This document shows positions 7,371 to 18,180 of a stretch of DNA of 64,000 nucleotides, piece after piece (position 1 is the first letter of the stretch; the number at the start of each line of letters is the position of its first letter). Both the position numbers and the translations under genes were made by a program. Origin of the DNA: Acidovorax sp. sif1233 (lineage in GTDB: Bacteria; Pseudomonadota; Gammaproteobacteria; Burkholderiales; Burkholderiaceae_C); NCBI RefSeq assembly GCF_019218755.1, contig NZ_JAHUWZ010000003.1, positions 186,001 to 250,000 on the forward strand. The letters run 5' to 3'. Under the pieces are notes generated by a model. The model searched no databases. It worked only from the letters and a program-made list of their open reading frames with translations, and was not told the origin of the DNA.

Positions 7371-9245
7371 CTATGGCAAAGCACGCGCCGCGGCCGACAC
7401 ATCGCAGTGAGTCACGACCGGTGGGGTGGCCAGCGTCATCGGAGTGTGGGCCTGGGCTGGCTGCAGAGTCCACTCAAACGTGTAGTAATTGCTGCCCAAG
7501 TACTTGACTTGACTTGCGCGCGGCGGCGCCATGGATGTGGCGTGTGCCAGCGTCCAGCTGTCCGGCAGGCGCAAAGTTGTTTCGTCGGTACAACGCAGCG
7601 AAACACGGAGCACCGTAGGACCTTGCGCACTGATCTGCACCTTGATGCCCTGATCGTGGCGGGCGGGTAAAAATGTCATGTAGTCTGCCTTTTCGTCAGA
7701 AAAGACATTTCCTCCCTCGCGGCCATTGATGTGCAGTGGCAATGGCGCCAAGGCATACACCGAGGCACCGGGCAGCTTGGCCACAGGAGTCAGTCCCTCC
7801 GTTAGCGCCCAGGGGATGATGGGGTGGGTGGGTTCGATCAGGTATTGCAGGGCGGATGCGTATCCGGCGGAGTCGCGGCAACGCGCATCGAACTGGCGAT
7901 TGGTCATATCGCGCGCCAGCATCCAGTACAGGCCGCGCAATTGGTTTTGGCAGATGCCTTCGGTCTGCAAATAGGTTTGCATAGCATGCAGATACCGGTA
8001 GCTGAAAGAGGGAATCAGGCGTTCCACGCCCTGTATGCGTGGAAAGAACGATGCGTTGGCTGACACGTCAATCCGGCCCTGTGCCTCGAACTGCCGGTAC
8101 AGCCCCACCTGCCCACCCAGGGCCAGGGCACCGACCCCAGCGGCACACCACCGCCATGGCGAAGGAGAACAGTTCCATTGCTCGCTGGTGCGTGCCCAGC
8201 CATAGGCTGCAACCAGGGCCAGCCAGGGCTGGATCACATCCAGATGCCAGAAGGCTCCATGGGACAAGAGCGCGATCGCCATGACCCACCACAGCACCAG
8301 CGCGAATGCCACCCAGCGCATGGCGCGCGCGCGCATGGCGTGCACCAGCCCCAATGCCACGCCGACGAGCATGACCCCCAGCAGCGCGGCCGCAGCGGCC
8401 GTGACCGCCGGAATAGCGGGGCTGATGCCCGCGACCATGTGGTAGGGCATGGCCAGTGCGTCCCACCACTTGCCTGCATCGAGAATTCTGCCGGGCAACG
8501 CGGACCAGCCACCCGGGGTGGGTGGGGGCGGAGCGGCAACGACGCGTGGGATGTTCCAGGGCTGAGCCCAGGCCGCCCACAGGGCGCTGAGTGCCGCCAC
8601 GATGGCAATGGAGGCCCAGGTGGCGCGGTGCCTGAGCACCGCCGGGTGAACCAGCGCATACAGACCCAGTGCAACACCCAGCGGTGCGGCCGAGGGATGT
8701 ATCTGCAATAGCACAAACATTGCCAGCACCAACGCAAACCATCCCTGACGAGGCTGTTGCAGTGCCTGCACCCACAGTGTCAGCACCAAGCTGGAGAGAC
8801 CCATCACCAGCGCGGGATTCCAGGCACTGTGGGTGTAGACGCTCCCGAAAATCGGCATGCACAACACCAAATAGGCCAGCGCGATGCGTTCTCCCAGGCT
8901 CCGGCTCAGTGTGTACCATGCGTACCCGATACAAGCCACATAAAACAGGCCAAAAGCGACGAAGATGCTGATTTCGCTATCAATGACCAGCAGGGGCAAT
9001 CCCAGCAGATAGTAGAACCCCGGCGGAAAGTACAGACGCCCGTTGAACGGGGTACTGCTTTGGGGCCATTGACCCTGGTGCAACCACTGGCGCACCGTGT
9101 CCATGTCTCGAATCTGGTCCGGTCCGTGAAAGGTCAAGTCACAGTAGTAAAGTTGAAGGACACTCAAGGCGAGCAGGATCAGCACTGCAATCCAGTCGCC
9201 AGGCCGGATGGAGCGCAGTGGCAGGGTGGTAGGCGGTGCATTCAT
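7371..9245 (-). CDS. Membrane GT-C glycosyltransferase (ArnT/PMT-like)
   Basis: A 624-residue integral membrane protein. N-terminal TM1 (DWIAVLILLALSVLQLYY) is followed by an acidic loop HGPDQIRDMDTVRQWL. Then come PFNGRLYFPPGFYYLLGLPLL and about nine more hydrophobic spans, with a soluble C-terminal domain of roughly 200 residues. This plan is that of polyprenyl-phosphate sugar-dependent GT-C enzymes (GT39/GT83 type), which transfer sugars to lipids or proteins on the periplasmic face; the acceptor here is unknown. I chose ATG 9245; a TTG six bases earlier is also possible. It converges on mutL and is the first gene of a lower-GC stretch that also holds the neighbouring methyltransferase. 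The two may be remnants of a polysaccharide-modification locus. Confidence 0.7.
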   Translation of the reverse strand: MNAPPTTLPLRSIRPGDWIAVLILLALSVLQLYYCDLTFHGPDQIRDMDTVRQWLHQGQWPQSSTPFNGRLYFPPGFYYLLGLPLLVIDSEISIFVAFGLFYVACIGYAWYTLSRSLGERIALAYLVLCMPIFGSVYTHSAWNPALVMGLSSLVLTLWVQALQQPRQGWFALVLAMFVLLQIHPSAAPLGVALGLYALVHPAVLRHRATWASIAIVAALSALWAAWAQPWNIPRVVAAPPPPTPGGWSALPGRILDAGKWWDALAMPYHMVAGISPAIPAVTAAAAALLGVMLVGVALGLVHAMRARAMRWVAFALVLWWVMAIALLSHGAFWHLDVIQPWLALVAAYGWARTSEQWNCSPSPWRWCAAGVGALALGGQVGLYRQFEAQGRIDVSANASFFPRIQGVERLIPSFSYRYLHAMQTYLQTEGICQNQLRGLYWMLARDMTNRQFDARCRDSAGYASALQYLIEPTHPIIPWALTEGLTPVAKLPGASVYALAPLPLHINGREGGNVFSDEKADYMTFLPARHDQGIKVQISAQGPTVLRVSLRCTDETTLRLPDSWTLAHATSMAPPRASQVKYLGSNYYTFEWTLQPAQAHTPMTLATPPVVTHCDVSAAARALP

Positions 9246-9671
9246 AGGCAAGATTTGTTCTCGGTTCAGGGCCGCAAGCTGTTGATTTATAAAGGCGGTA
9301 CTTTAGCCGACAGAAGGGTTTGGGAGATGCCGGATACAAAGCATCAGCCCAGCAGCGCGTGTTTCGGCAACACTACAGCTACGGTAACCCAATCACGGAA
9401 AGCTCAGGATTCAGCCTTATGAGCTACGCACTACCGAGTCAAAACCACATGCACCAGCGATCCACCCAGCGCGACACGAATAATGCGGATGTACACGGAG
9501 CTTTTTCAAAAAAACCGTAAATAGCACAGAATTACCGCAAGCAAACCCAATCTTCCCTCACCTCCGATCAACATCTTCCATATTTTCAAAAAATTGAATC
9601 TGCAATAGCGCGCCCCGGCGTTGACAGTCGGGTAACGCATTTTCTGGGCATTCAAATACGGACCTTAAATC
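9246..9671. other. AT-richer intergenic region, no gene recognised
   Basis: About 425 bases between the divergent glycosyltransferase and methyltransferase genes. Composition drops sharply from about 9450 onward, with A and T runs, unlike the surrounding genome. A TTGACA hexamer occurs at 9621-9626, but no good -10 lies at the right distance. Short open frames here have no family resemblance or good ribosome site. It looks like the flank of transferred DNA. Confidence 0.5.
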
Positions 9672-10565
9672 TTGCTGCACTCAGTCATTACATTCATCCG
9701 CAGACTGCTCGGAACACAGAGCATTCAAAACAAGCTCATGCAAATCGAATTCGATCTTCGTGAGAAAAGCAAAATTCCGACTACAACAGCGAAAAGTTCG
9801 CTCTGTGGTTCCATGACGGAGGTGCGAAAGACGGTAGCTGACAATTTTATTTCCGGCCATGGAATTGAAATAGGTGCTTTTGCCTCGCCACTTCCCGTCC
9901 CGCCAACAGCCCAGGTCACTTACGTCGACAAATACAACATCGACGATCTCGATGCCAACCACAAAGTGGCTGGCCTTTCAATGAGCGATTTTGGCGTTGA
10001 TTTAAACGCCGTAGTTCGGCCCGACATCGTGGATGATGGCGAGTGTCTTTCGAAATTGGGAGATTATTCGCAAGATTTTGTTATTGCAAATCACGTTCTT
10101 GAGCATTTTGAAGATCCAGTCAAGGGCTTCAAGAACATGCTGAGAATCTTGAAACACAGTGGGATTCTGTATCTAAGCTTGCCGGAGATGCGCCACAGCT
10201 TTGACAGCATAAGAAACCAGACGCCCTTTGAGCACATTCATAGAGACTATGAAGAAGGGCCAAGCTGGTCGAGAGAACTCGCCTATGCAGAATTCGCGAA
10301 GATCTTTGCAGCCAACGGCATGGACAAAGGACTTTTCCCACGCCGATCAGGAGATTCGCTGGCTCAATTCGAAAGCGAGATTTCCAGAGAACTGAACACC
10401 TCCAACTACAGCATTCACTTTCATGCCTGGACAATGGATGGCATGATGGAGATGTTCTCAAAAATCAAAAATATTTATAATCTTGCATTCGAAATTCGAC
10501 TGATCATCAAGAACAAGGAAGAGGTCATTTTCATTTTCGAGAAGACAGTACCCCATATCAATTAA
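9672..10565 (+). CDS. SAM-dependent methyltransferase, probably acquired
   Basis: A 297-residue class I methyltransferase-like protein. The Rossmann core is visible as ISGHGIEIGAFASPLPVP (glycine-rich SAM loop, about residues 60-77), VTYVDKYN (acidic residue after strand 2), and DYSQDFVIANHVLEHFEDPVKGF with a GILYLSLPE strand, the usual Methyltransf_11 ending. Such proteins often sit in polysaccharide loci. An in-frame stop at 9666-9668 forces the start to TTG 9672 or ATG 9738; neither has a strong ribosome site, so the first 22 residues are uncertain. Its base composition is far lower in GC than all neighbours to the right and its codon use is A/T-ending, a sign of horizontal transfer. A rho-independent terminator follows directly. 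Confidence 0.75.
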   Translation: MLHSVITFIRRLLGTQSIQNKLMQIEFDLREKSKIPTTTAKSSLCGSMTEVRKTVADNFISGHGIEIGAFASPLPVPPTAQVTYVDKYNIDDLDANHKVAGLSMSDFGVDLNAVVRPDIVDDGECLSKLGDYSQDFVIANHVLEHFEDPVKGFKNMLRILKHSGILYLSLPEMRHSFDSIRNQTPFEHIHRDYEEGPSWSRELAYAEFAKIFAANGMDKGLFPRRSGDSLAQFESEISRELNTSNYSIHFHAWTMDGMMEMFSKIKNIYNLAFEIRLIIKNKEEVIFIFEKTVPHIN

Positions 10566-10585
10566 TTCGCAACCATGCAGAATTG

Positions 10586-10610
10586 AAAAAGCGCCTTACG
10601 GCGCTTTTTT
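10586..10610 (+). terminator. Rho-independent terminator
   Basis: AAAAAGCGCC, loop TTAC, then GGCGCTTTTT with a T6 run. It lies 20 bases after the methyltransferase stop and 37 bases before the glpQ stop on the other strand. Both arms carry A/T tracts, so it can serve both convergent genes. Confidence 0.92.
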
Positions 10611-10646
10611 GTGAGGACCACCGTCAGCCAGCACGGTCACAACCCA

Positions 10647-11810
10647 TCAGTTGTCGCGCGCTGCCTTGGCGGTGTCCGGGAAGTCGCTGAACACGCCGTC
10701 CACACCCAGGTTGTAGAACAGCTTGTACTCGGCCTTGGGGTCGCCCTTGAAGTCCGAGGCCAGGCGCTTGGCCTCGCTGCGGAAGGTGTAGGGGTGCACC
10801 ATCAGGCCCGCGGCGTGGGCATTCTTCACCACATCGGTGGGCGCCATCATCACGCGGTCGCGTTCGTCGATCTTGCCGTCGCCATTGAGGTCATCGGCCT
10901 TGCCGTCCTTGTTGGCGTCCACCTGCTTGGAGGGGATGAGGTACGGCTTCCAGGGGCCGATGCCGTCGGCATAGGTCTTGACCTCCTTGAGGCCCGCGGG
11001 GGTGAGCAGGCTGGCGAAGGTGCGCGCGTCGCCGGCCACCGCAAAGTCGTAGGGCTTGTCGTAGGGGGCGGTCAGGTCCATGCTGCCGTCGGGGTTCACG
11101 TCGTTCGCGTCCACCAGCTGCACCAGGCGGATCTGCGTCTTGGTGCGCAGGTACTTGAGGTTGGACACCTCGAACGACTGCACGATGACCGGCGAGCTCT
11201 TGGCGGTGTAGCCGTACTTGGCCAGCGTGGCGAGCAGGCGGTCTTCCAGCGGCAGGCCCAGCTTGGCATGGAAGGTGGGGTGCTTGGTCTCGGGGTACAC
11301 GCCCACGGTGCGGCCGGCCTTGGCGCCTTCGTTCTTGGCGAGGTCCAGCACTTCTTCCAGGGTGGGGATCTGGTACTTGCCGTTGTGCGACTGGTCGCGG
11401 TCCGACAGGGGCTGGACGGCGCGCAGGGTCTTGATCTCGGCCAGGGTGAAATCCGACACGAACCAGCCCTCTTCCTCCACGCCGTCCACCATCTTCTTGG
11501 TCTTGCGGCCCGCGAACTCGGCGCGGGTGGACACATCGGTGGTGCCGGTGATGTTGGGTTCGTGGCGCGCCACGAGCACGCCGTCCTTGGTGGCCACCAG
11601 GTCGGGTTCGATGAAGTCGGCGCCCATGTCGATGGCCCGCTTGTAGCCCTCGAGCGTGTGGTCGGGCAGGTAACCGGCGGCCCCCCGGTGGCCGATCACG
11701 AGCGGCTTGTCGCCATTCAGCGTGGGATAGGGGTTGTCATCGTTGCCGCCGCAGGCCGCCAGCGTGGCCAGCAAGGCCAGCGCACCCAACTTCGCACCAG
11801 GAATGTGCAT
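10647..11810 (-). CDS. glpQ: Glycerophosphodiester phosphodiesterase lipoprotein
   Basis: A 387-residue enzyme that hydrolyses deacylated phospholipids (glycerophosphodiesters) to glycerol-3-phosphate and an alcohol. The signal peptide ends in LAAC, a lipobox, so it is probably lipid-anchored and periplasmic. GDPD core motifs are present: [18 protein letters not shown] (catalytic His/Arg), [21 protein letters not shown] (metal Glu/Asp and second His), and a late FSDFPD. Near residues 297-317 is a Ca-loop-like segment, [19 protein letters not shown]. It resembles two back-to-back EF-hand or dockerin loops and is not part of the usual catalytic barrel. ATG 11810 has GAGGAGA upstream. It is divergent from gdhA. 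Confidence 0.9.
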   Translation of the reverse strand: MHIPGAKLGALALLATLAACGGNDDNPYPTLNGDKPLVIGHRGAAGYLPDHTLEGYKRAIDMGADFIEPDLVATKDGVLVARHEPNITGTTDVSTRAEFAGRKTKKMVDGVEEEGWFVSDFTLAEIKTLRAVQPLSDRDQSHNGKYQIPTLEEVLDLAKNEGAKAGRTVGVYPETKHPTFHAKLGLPLEDRLLATLAKYGYTAKSSPVIVQSFEVSNLKYLRTKTQIRLVQLVDANDVNPDGSMDLTAPYDKPYDFAVAGDARTFASLLTPAGLKEVKTYADGIGPWKPYLIPSKQVDANKDGKADDLNGDGKIDERDRVMMAPTDVVKNAHAAGLMVHPYTFRSEAKRLASDFKGDPKAEYKLFYNLGVDGVFSDFPDTAKAARDN

Positions 11811-11957
11811 GCTCTTCTCCTCGTTGTGTTTAGAACCGCCGAACTGTGGCCGCCGCCTGTGACAAGGCGATGACTCCCGTTTTGCGCGCCGGTGACAGCC
11901 CACGCCAGCCCCCCGCCGCACCAACATATGGCAACTCACCCGCCACATTCCCCACCA

Positions 11958-11988
11958 TTGTGCATAGGCATGCGCATAAACGTATAAC
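11958..11988 (+). promoter_or_regulatory. Candidate sigma-70 promoter of gdhA
   Basis: TTGTGC (11958-11963) and TATAAC (11983-11988) are separated by 19 bases, slightly longer than ideal. They lie about 67 bases upstream of the gdhA start, in the glpQ-gdhA divergent gap. The region between the hexamers contains the near-palindrome GCATAGGCATGCGCATA, a possible regulator site. Confidence 0.35.
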
Positions 11989-12054
11989 TTTTGAACATAA
12001 TTCGATGTTGCAGCGCGCCATTGCCTGCTTTTTGACGCAGAAAGCTTTTTGAAC

Positions 12055-13398
12055 ATGAAATACGAGTCCGCAGGCAGCTTCCTTTCCCACGTGGCCCACC
12101 GCAATCCGGGTCAGCCCGAATTCCTGCAGGCCGTCACTGAAGTCATGGAAAGCCTGTGGCCGTTCATCGCCCAGCACCCCCGCTATGCCGAGCATGGCCT
12201 GCTGGAGCGGCTCGTCGAGCCCGAGCGCATCGTGATGTTCCGCGTGTCGTGGGTGGACGACCATGGCACCGTGCAGGTCAACCGCGGCTACCGCATCCAG
12301 CACAGCATGGCGATCGGACCCTACAAGGGCGGCCTGCGCTTTCACCCCTCGGTGAACCTGTCGGTGCTCAAGTTCCTGGCGTTCGAGCAGACCTTCAAGA
12401 ACGCGCTGACCACGCTGCCCATGGGCGGCGGCAAGGGCGGCTCCGACTTCGACCCCAAGGGCAAGAGCCCCGGTGAAGTCATGCGTTTTTGCCAGGCCTT
12501 CGTCTCCGAGCTGTTCCGCCACGTGGGTGCCGACACCGACGTGCCGGCGGGCGACATCGGCGTGGGCGGCCGCGAGGTGGGCTTCATGGCGGGCATGATG
12601 AAGAAGCTCAGCAACCGGGCGGACTGCGTGTTCACCGGCAAGGGCCTGTCGTTCGGCGGATCGCTGATCCGCCCCGAGGCCACGGGCTATGGCACCGTGT
12701 ATTTCGCGCAGGAGATGCTCAAATCCCGGGGCCGCTCGCTCGACGGCATGCGCGTCTCGGTCTCGGGATCGGGCAACGTGGCGCAGTACGCGGTCGAAAA
12801 GGCCCTGCAGCTGGGCGCCAAGGTGGTCACCGTGTCGGATTCGAGCGGCACCATCGTGGACGAGGACGGTTTCACCCCGCAGAAGCTGGCCGAGCTGATG
12901 GAGGTGAAGAACCATCTGTATGGCCGCGTGAGCGACTACGCAGCTCGCACGGGCTCCCGCTTCGAGGCCGGTGTGCGCCCCTGGCACGTGCCCGTGGACG
13001 TGGCCCTGCCCTGCGCCACGCAGAACGAGCTGGACGCCCAGGACGCCGCCACCCTGATCAGGAACGGCGTGGTCTGCGTGGCGGAAGGCGCCAACATGCC
13101 TTCCACCATCGATGCCGCCAAGGCCTTCGAGGCGGCAGGCGTGCTCTACGCCCCCGGCAAGGCCAGCAACGCCGGCGGCGTGGCGACCTCGGGCCTGGAG
13201 ATGAGCCAGAACGCCGCCCGCCTGTCGTGGCCCCGCGAAGAGGTCGATGCGCGGCTGCTGCAGATCATGCAGGGCATCCATGCCGCGTGCCTGCACTATG
13301 GCAAGCGCAGCGACGGCAGCGTGAGCTACGTGGACGGCGCCAATATCGCGGGCTTCGTCAAGGTGGCCGACGCGATGCTGGTGCAGGGCGTGGTCTGA
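12055..13398 (+). CDS. gdhA: Glutamate dehydrogenase, hexameric NADP type
   Basis: Cytoplasmic enzyme that interconverts 2-oxoglutarate plus ammonium and glutamate. Its 447 residues match E. coli GdhA in length. The substrate-binding start [14 protein letters not shown], the catalytic lysine region [18 protein letters not shown] (about residues 121-138), [15 protein letters not shown], and the nucleotide-binding [20 protein letters not shown] are all intact. A TTG six bases upstream is in frame, but ATG 12055 is the better start. Length and the small hexameric-type motifs favour the NADP-dependent, assimilatory form; cofactor preference is inferred, not proven. It has its own divergent upstream region and is likely monocistronic. 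Confidence 0.95.
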   Translation: MKYESAGSFLSHVAHRNPGQPEFLQAVTEVMESLWPFIAQHPRYAEHGLLERLVEPERIVMFRVSWVDDHGTVQVNRGYRIQHSMAIGPYKGGLRFHPSVNLSVLKFLAFEQTFKNALTTLPMGGGKGGSDFDPKGKSPGEVMRFCQAFVSELFRHVGADTDVPAGDIGVGGREVGFMAGMMKKLSNRADCVFTGKGLSFGGSLIRPEATGYGTVYFAQEMLKSRGRSLDGMRVSVSGSGNVAQYAVEKALQLGAKVVTVSDSSGTIVDEDGFTPQKLAELMEVKNHLYGRVSDYAARTGSRFEAGVRPWHVPVDVALPCATQNELDAQDAATLIRNGVVCVAEGANMPSTIDAAKAFEAAGVLYAPGKASNAGGVATSGLEMSQNAARLSWPREEVDARLLQIMQGIHAACLHYGKRSDGSVSYVDGANIAGFVKVADAMLVQGVV

Positions 13399-13536
13399 CC
13401 TTTCTTCGAGAAACGTTTCAGAAGCGGTGAAAAGAAGGGCAGTTGCCGGGCAGTTGGCGGGCTCTGCGGGAAGATGGGCACAAACCCTGCTTTCCGTGCG
13501 AGAACTTTCCGGCACGATGGCGACTCTCTCCTTTCC

Positions 13537-14370
13537 ATGAAACGCACCCCCCTCCTGATCTCCCTGGCGCTGGCCATCGCCGTCTCGGCGGGCTGCGCCA
13601 CCCTCGACGCCAAGCAGCGCGAGTGGATCTTCCAGCCCAGCGACCGCAGCTGGGGCGGCCCCCAGTCCACCGAGGACATGCAGGACGTGTGGATCGATTT
13701 CCAGTCCGAGGCCACCGGCCAGCCTGGCCGGCTGCACGGCCTGTGGCTGGCCCATGCGCGCGCGGACGCCCCCGTGATGCTGTACCTGCACGGGGCGCGC
13801 TGGAACGTGGCGGGCTCGTCCGGCCGCATGCGCCGCATGCAGGAATTGGGGTTCTCGGTGCTCGCCATCGACTACCGGGGGTTCGGCCAGAGCAGCGCCG
13901 CGCTGCCTTCCGAGGTCACGGCCGGTGAGGACGCCCGCGCCGCCTGGGACTGGCTCGCCCGCCAGGCGCCGGGCACGCCGCGCTACATCTTCGGGCACTC
14001 GCTGGGCGGGGCCATCGCCATCGACCTGGCCCGCCAGGTCCCCGACGAGCAGGGCACCATCGTCGAAGGCACGTTCACGAGCATCCCCGAGGTGGTCAGC
14101 ACCTTCAAATGGGGGTGGCTGCCCGTGTCGGCCCTCATCACCCAGCGTTTCGAATCCGTGCGCAAGGTCTCCGAAATCGGCTCGCCCCTGCTCGTGGTGC
14201 ATGGCAGCGAAGACAGCCTCATCCTGCCCAGCCTGGGCCGCAAGCTGTACGAGGCGGCGGCCGAGCCCAAGCGGTTTGTGCTCGTGGAGGGTGGATCGCA
14301 CCACACCACCAACGCCGTGGGCCAGGGCCTCTACCGCGAGGCCATGATGGCCCTCTTCAAGCTGAAGTAA
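13537..14370 (+). CDS. Alpha/beta hydrolase lipoprotein
   Basis: A 277-residue hydrolase whose leader ends VSAGC, a lipobox, so it is probably membrane-anchored facing the periplasm. The fold is the serine aminopeptidase/BAAT type. The oxyanion strand is [12 protein letters not shown], the nucleophile elbow is FGHSLGGAI (Ser155), the acid region is [15 protein letters not shown], and the histidine is in VEGGSHHTT near residue 255. It resembles the Bem46/ABHD13-like hydrolases, whose substrate is unknown. The frame is open to 13474, but ATG 13537 begins the clear signal peptide. It follows gdhA by 138 bases in the same direction and converges on the serine hydrolase gene. Confidence 0.82.
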   Translation: MKRTPLLISLALAIAVSAGCATLDAKQREWIFQPSDRSWGGPQSTEDMQDVWIDFQSEATGQPGRLHGLWLAHARADAPVMLYLHGARWNVAGSSGRMRRMQELGFSVLAIDYRGFGQSSAALPSEVTAGEDARAAWDWLARQAPGTPRYIFGHSLGGAIAIDLARQVPDEQGTIVEGTFTSIPEVVSTFKWGWLPVSALITQRFESVRKVSEIGSPLLVVHGSEDSLILPSLGRKLYEAAAEPKRFVLVEGGSHHTTNAVGQGLYREAMMALFKLK

Positions 14371-14401
14371 GCGCCAAGGTCGAAGCTCAGGCGCTGCAAC
14401 C

Positions 14402-15745
14402 TCAGCGCCGCACCGCCTGCGCCAGTGCCGCCCAGGCCTTGAGCGTGAGCGGGTGGGTGAAAGCCGCGCCCGCCACCGGGTGCGACGAGAGCTTGACCAC
14501 CACCATCTCGGCAGCCGGGTTCACATGGATGAACTGGCCGTGGATGCCCGCGGCCTCCCAGGCGCCATCGGCGTTGTGCAGCACCCACCACTGGTTGCGG
14601 TAGCTGTAGCCGGGGCGAAACGCCATGCCGCCCATCTTGAACTTCTCGCGGTCGCCGCCTTTGGCGGTATCGTCGATCACGGCCTTGTCAAAAATCTTCT
14701 GGCCGTTGTAGTTGCCGCCCAGGCGCAGCATTTCGCCAAACCGCGCCAGGTCGCGCGCCGTGGCATTGAGCCCTGCGCCCTGCAGCGGCGTGCCCACGCT
14801 GTCCACCATCACGTGGGCGTCTTCTTCCATGCCCAGTTTCTGCCAGATGTTCTCGCTCATCAGCTCGGCCCAGTGCTTGCCGGTGGCGCGCGAAACAATC
14901 CAGCCCAGCACCTCGGAATGCACGGTGCGGTACACAAAACCCGCGCCGTGTTCGCCTTCCTTCTTGAGCGTCTTCAGGAAGTCATACACAGTGGTCGGCC
15001 CCTGGTAGCCCGGCGGGCGTGGCAGCATGCCGCTGGACCAGCTGTAGCCAAAAATTTCGGTCGTGGGGTCGGTGTAGACCTCGCGGAAACGCACGGCACC
15101 CGTCATATCCATCACCTCGCGCACCTTCATGTCGCCCCAGGCCGAGTCGGCCAGCTCCGGCACATATTTGGTGACCAGCGCGCTGGGGTCGATCTTGCCC
15201 TCGTGCGCCAGTTGCGCGGCCATGAGGCCGGTGAACGACTTGGTGACCGAGAACAGCAGGTGCGGCGTGTACGGCTTCATCTGGTTGTCGTAGCGCTCGT
15301 ACACCACGCGGCCCTTGTGCACCACCACCAGCGCATCGGTGTAGGTGCGGGTGAGCCACTGGTCCACCGTGATGGGCTGCCCCTTGTCGTCATCAAACAC
15401 CACGCCGCCCAGGGGCTTGGGGTCTGCAGGCAGGGCCGATGCAGCCGCCCCACCCCGGCGGATGTTGTGCGTGGGCTGCAGCTCGCGCAGGTGCTGCAGC
15501 GCCCAGCGCATTTGGGGGTACTTGAAGGAATTGCTCAGGTCCACACGCTGCGCGCCCTCGGGCGGGAAGGTGGTCATGTAGCCCAGCTTGTCCAGCGTCA
15601 CGCTCTCTGGCGCGGGCAGGGCCGGGGCCTGTGCCTGGGCGGCCAGGGCGGTGCCCAGGGCGGCCAGCGCCAGCGCACTGCGCAGCCGGGTGGTCATGGC
15701 GGGGCGCCAGCCCTGGGACCCTCGGCGGGTTGTGATCTTGTGCAT
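14402..15745 (-). CDS. Serine hydrolase, beta-lactamase fold (class C-like)
   Basis: A 447-residue exported protein with an N-terminal signal peptide ([19 protein letters not shown]). The penicillin-binding/class C beta-lactamase fold shows the nucleophile box SVTK (Ser166, Lys169), a Tyr-containing [13 protein letters not shown] at the position of YxN, and a C-terminal HGQFIHVNP segment in place of KTG. Family members include esterases, D-amino-acid peptidases and 6-aminohexanoate-dimer hydrolase (NylB); the last shares this overall length and Tyr pattern. Substrate is unknown and antibiotic hydrolysis is not implied. ATG 15745 has AGGAG upstream; an internal ATG at 15697 is less likely. Divergent from the MFS gene. 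Confidence 0.82.
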   Translation of the reverse strand: MHKITTRRGSQGWRPAMTTRLRSALALAALGTALAAQAQAPALPAPESVTLDKLGYMTTFPPEGAQRVDLSNSFKYPQMRWALQHLRELQPTHNIRRGGAAASALPADPKPLGGVVFDDDKGQPITVDQWLTRTYTDALVVVHKGRVVYERYDNQMKPYTPHLLFSVTKSFTGLMAAQLAHEGKIDPSALVTKYVPELADSAWGDMKVREVMDMTGAVRFREVYTDPTTEIFGYSWSSGMLPRPPGYQGPTTVYDFLKTLKKEGEHGAGFVYRTVHSEVLGWIVSRATGKHWAELMSENIWQKLGMEEDAHVMVDSVGTPLQGAGLNATARDLARFGEMLRLGGNYNGQKIFDKAVIDDTAKGGDREKFKMGGMAFRPGYSYRNQWWVLHNADGAWEAAGIHGQFIHVNPAAEMVVVKLSSHPVAGAAFTHPLTLKAWAALAQAVRR

Positions 15746-15941
15746 GGGATGTCTCCTGGCTTGTTGTGTTGTGTGTTGTTGTGCGGCGGCCTGGGTCCGG
15801 CCAGCCGCACCACCATGGTGCTGCGCCACCGGCCCCGCGCCCTGTCACCCGCGCGACGCGCGTCACACACCAACTCTCACCATCTCTCACAAGCCCCGCC
15901 CGGCAAGGCGCCCGTGCCCCATCTGGTACCCTCAGACAGAT

Positions 15942-17174
15942 ATGTCTGCCCCCTCCGCCACCGCCGTGCCCACAGCTGCTTCCGCCTCCATCCAGCCCGG
16001 CCTGGCCATCCTGGTGCTCGCGCTGCTGCTCTCCATCCAGCCCGTCACCACCGACCTGTACCTGCCCGCCCTGCCCGCCCTCACGCGCAGCCTGGGCGCA
16101 CCCATGGCGGCCGCGCAGCTCACGCTCAGCGGCCTGCTGCTGGCGTTTGGCTGCTCGCAGATGGTATGGGGGCCGCTGTCGGACCGCTTCGGACGCAGGC
16201 CCATCCTGCTGGCGGGGCTCGGCATCTACACCCTGGCTTCGCTGGGCAGCGCATTTGCACCCACCATGGCGCTGCTCATTGTGTGGCGCATCGCCCAGGG
16301 CGCCGCGATGGGCGCGGTGGTGATGTGCGCGCGGGCCATCGTGCGCGACCTGTACACGCCGCTCGACGGCGCGCGCGCCATGTCCAAGGCGCTCACGGGG
16401 CTGGGCATCGTGGCCTGCATCTGCGCGCCCATGGGCGGGCTGCTCAGCGAATGGCTGGGCTGGCGCGCGGCGCTGCTGGCGCTCACGGTGTATGCCGTCG
16501 TCACGCTGGCCCTGGTGGCGCTGCGCATGCCCGAGACCCTGGCGCGGCGCAACCCGCAGGCACTGCAGCCGCGCGTGCTGCTGGGCACCTGGATGCAGGT
16601 GCTGCGCCACCCCACCTTCTGGGCGTTCTCGCTGCAGACCACGGCCACCTACGGCGGCCTGTTCACCTTCCTGGCAGCCTCTTCGTTCGTCTACATCGAC
16701 GTGCTGGGCCTCACCCGCACGCAGTACGGCTGGACCATGGCGTCTGCCTGCCTGGCCTACTTTGGCGGCACCTTCCTGTGCCGCAGCCTGCTGGCCCGCT
16801 TCGGCCTGCAGCGCACGGTGGCCATCGCGGGGGCACTGAGCATCAGCGGCGGCACGCTGATGGCGCTGGTGGCGCACCTGGGCTGGCACCAGCCCTGGGC
16901 GCTGACCTTGCCCTTCTATCTCTTCATGCTGGGCCACGGCATCCACCAGCCCTGCGGGCAAAGCGGCGCTGTCGGCCCGTTTCCGCAGGCGGCGGGCGTG
17001 GCGTCGGCGCTCAATGGTTTCATGATGATGCTGGCCGCCTTTGCCATCGGCGGCTGGCTGGGCGCGCGCCTGGACGGCACCGTGTGGCCCCTGGTCAACG
17101 GCATCTGGTTCTGGTCGGCCGCGCTGGCGCTCATCTCGTGGACGCTGGTGCAGAAGTTCGGAGCCCGCGCGTGA
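15942..17174 (+). CDS. Bcr/CflA family MFS drug-resistance transporter
   Basis: A 410-residue inner-membrane proton antiporter with 12 predicted helices. The family mark [14 protein letters not shown] is in helix 1. Motif A of the major facilitator family, [11 protein letters not shown], follows helix 2, and the [16 protein letters not shown] motif is in helix 4. Members export bicyclomycin, chloramphenicol, sulfonamides or cysteine; the substrate here cannot be read from sequence. The start is ATG 15942. Its stop overlaps the GTG of miaA by three bases (GTGA), so the two are translationally coupled. Confidence 0.9.
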   Translation: MSAPSATAVPTAASASIQPGLAILVLALLLSIQPVTTDLYLPALPALTRSLGAPMAAAQLTLSGLLLAFGCSQMVWGPLSDRFGRRPILLAGLGIYTLASLGSAFAPTMALLIVWRIAQGAAMGAVVMCARAIVRDLYTPLDGARAMSKALTGLGIVACICAPMGGLLSEWLGWRAALLALTVYAVVTLALVALRMPETLARRNPQALQPRVLLGTWMQVLRHPTFWAFSLQTTATYGGLFTFLAASSFVYIDVLGLTRTQYGWTMASACLAYFGGTFLCRSLLARFGLQRTVAIAGALSISGGTLMALVAHLGWHQPWALTLPFYLFMLGHGIHQPCGQSGAVGPFPQAAGVASALNGFMMMLAAFAIGGWLGARLDGTVWPLVNGIWFWSAALALISWTLVQKFGARA

Positions 17175-18180
17175 CCCTGCCCGAGCCCCTGCTGCCCGCC
17201 ATCGCCCTGGCAGGTCCCACGGCTTCCGGCAAGACGGCGGGCGCGCTCGCGCTGGCCGCCGTGCTGGGCAGCCAGGGCGTGCCGGTGGAGATCATCAGCG
17301 TCGATTCCGCCCTCGTCTACCGGGGCATGGACATCGGCACCGCCAAGCCCGCCCCCGAGGAACGCGCCGCCGCGCCGCACCACCTCATCGATATCCGCGA
17401 CCCGCTGCAGGCCTACAGCGCGGCCGAGTTCGTGCAGGACGCGGCGCGGCTCATCGGCGAGATCCGCGCGCGCGGCGCGCTGCCCCTGCTGGTGGGCGGC
17501 ACCATGCTGTACTTCAAGGCGCTGTTCGACGGCATCGACGACATGCCCGCCGCCGACCCCGCCGTGCGCGCGCGGATCGAAGCACGGGCCACCGAACTGG
17601 GCTGGCCCGCGCTGCATGCGGAACTGGCGGCGGTAGACCCCGTGACCGCCGCCCGCCTGGCGCCTGCCGACAGCCAGCGCATCCAGCGCGCGCTGGAGGT
17701 GTGGCATGTCTCCGGCCAGCCCCTGTCGAGCTTTCACACTACAAAAAAGAGAGCTGCAGGCGCAGATCCAGCAAGCGCTACAGCCCTCTTTTCTTTGGAA
17801 CCGGAGGACCGCGCCTGGCTCCACGCCCGGATTGCCCAGCGCTTTGACGCCATGCTCGCTGGAGGTTTCCTCGACGAAGTGCGGGCCCTGCGCGCGCGCG
17901 GCGACCTGCATCCGGACCTGCCCTCCATGCGCTGCGTGGGCTACCGCCAGGCGTGGGAAGAGCTGGACTTCCAGGCCACCCGCGCACCCGGCACGCCCCT
18001 GAACCTGGCCCACCTGCGCGAGCGCGGCATTGCCGCCACGCGCCAGCTCGCCAAGCGCCAGATCACCTGGCTGCGCGGCATGCCGGGGCGCCACACCATT
18101 GCGTGCGACCAGCCCGACGCCACGGCCCGGCTCGTGCAGGCCGTGCTGCGGCGGCTCGCGCAGCGCGAGCAGGCCACGCC

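Noticed and set aside
9320..9520. Short open frame in the AT-rich gap
   Set aside because: 66 codons, no family resemblance, no ribosome site, and out of keeping with the composition of neighbouring genes.
14453..17170. Very long plus-strand open frame leading into miaA
   Set aside because: It is antisense to the serine hydrolase and out of frame with the MFS gene; its composition is typical of GC-rich shadow frames and there is no recognisable domain before the MiaA start.
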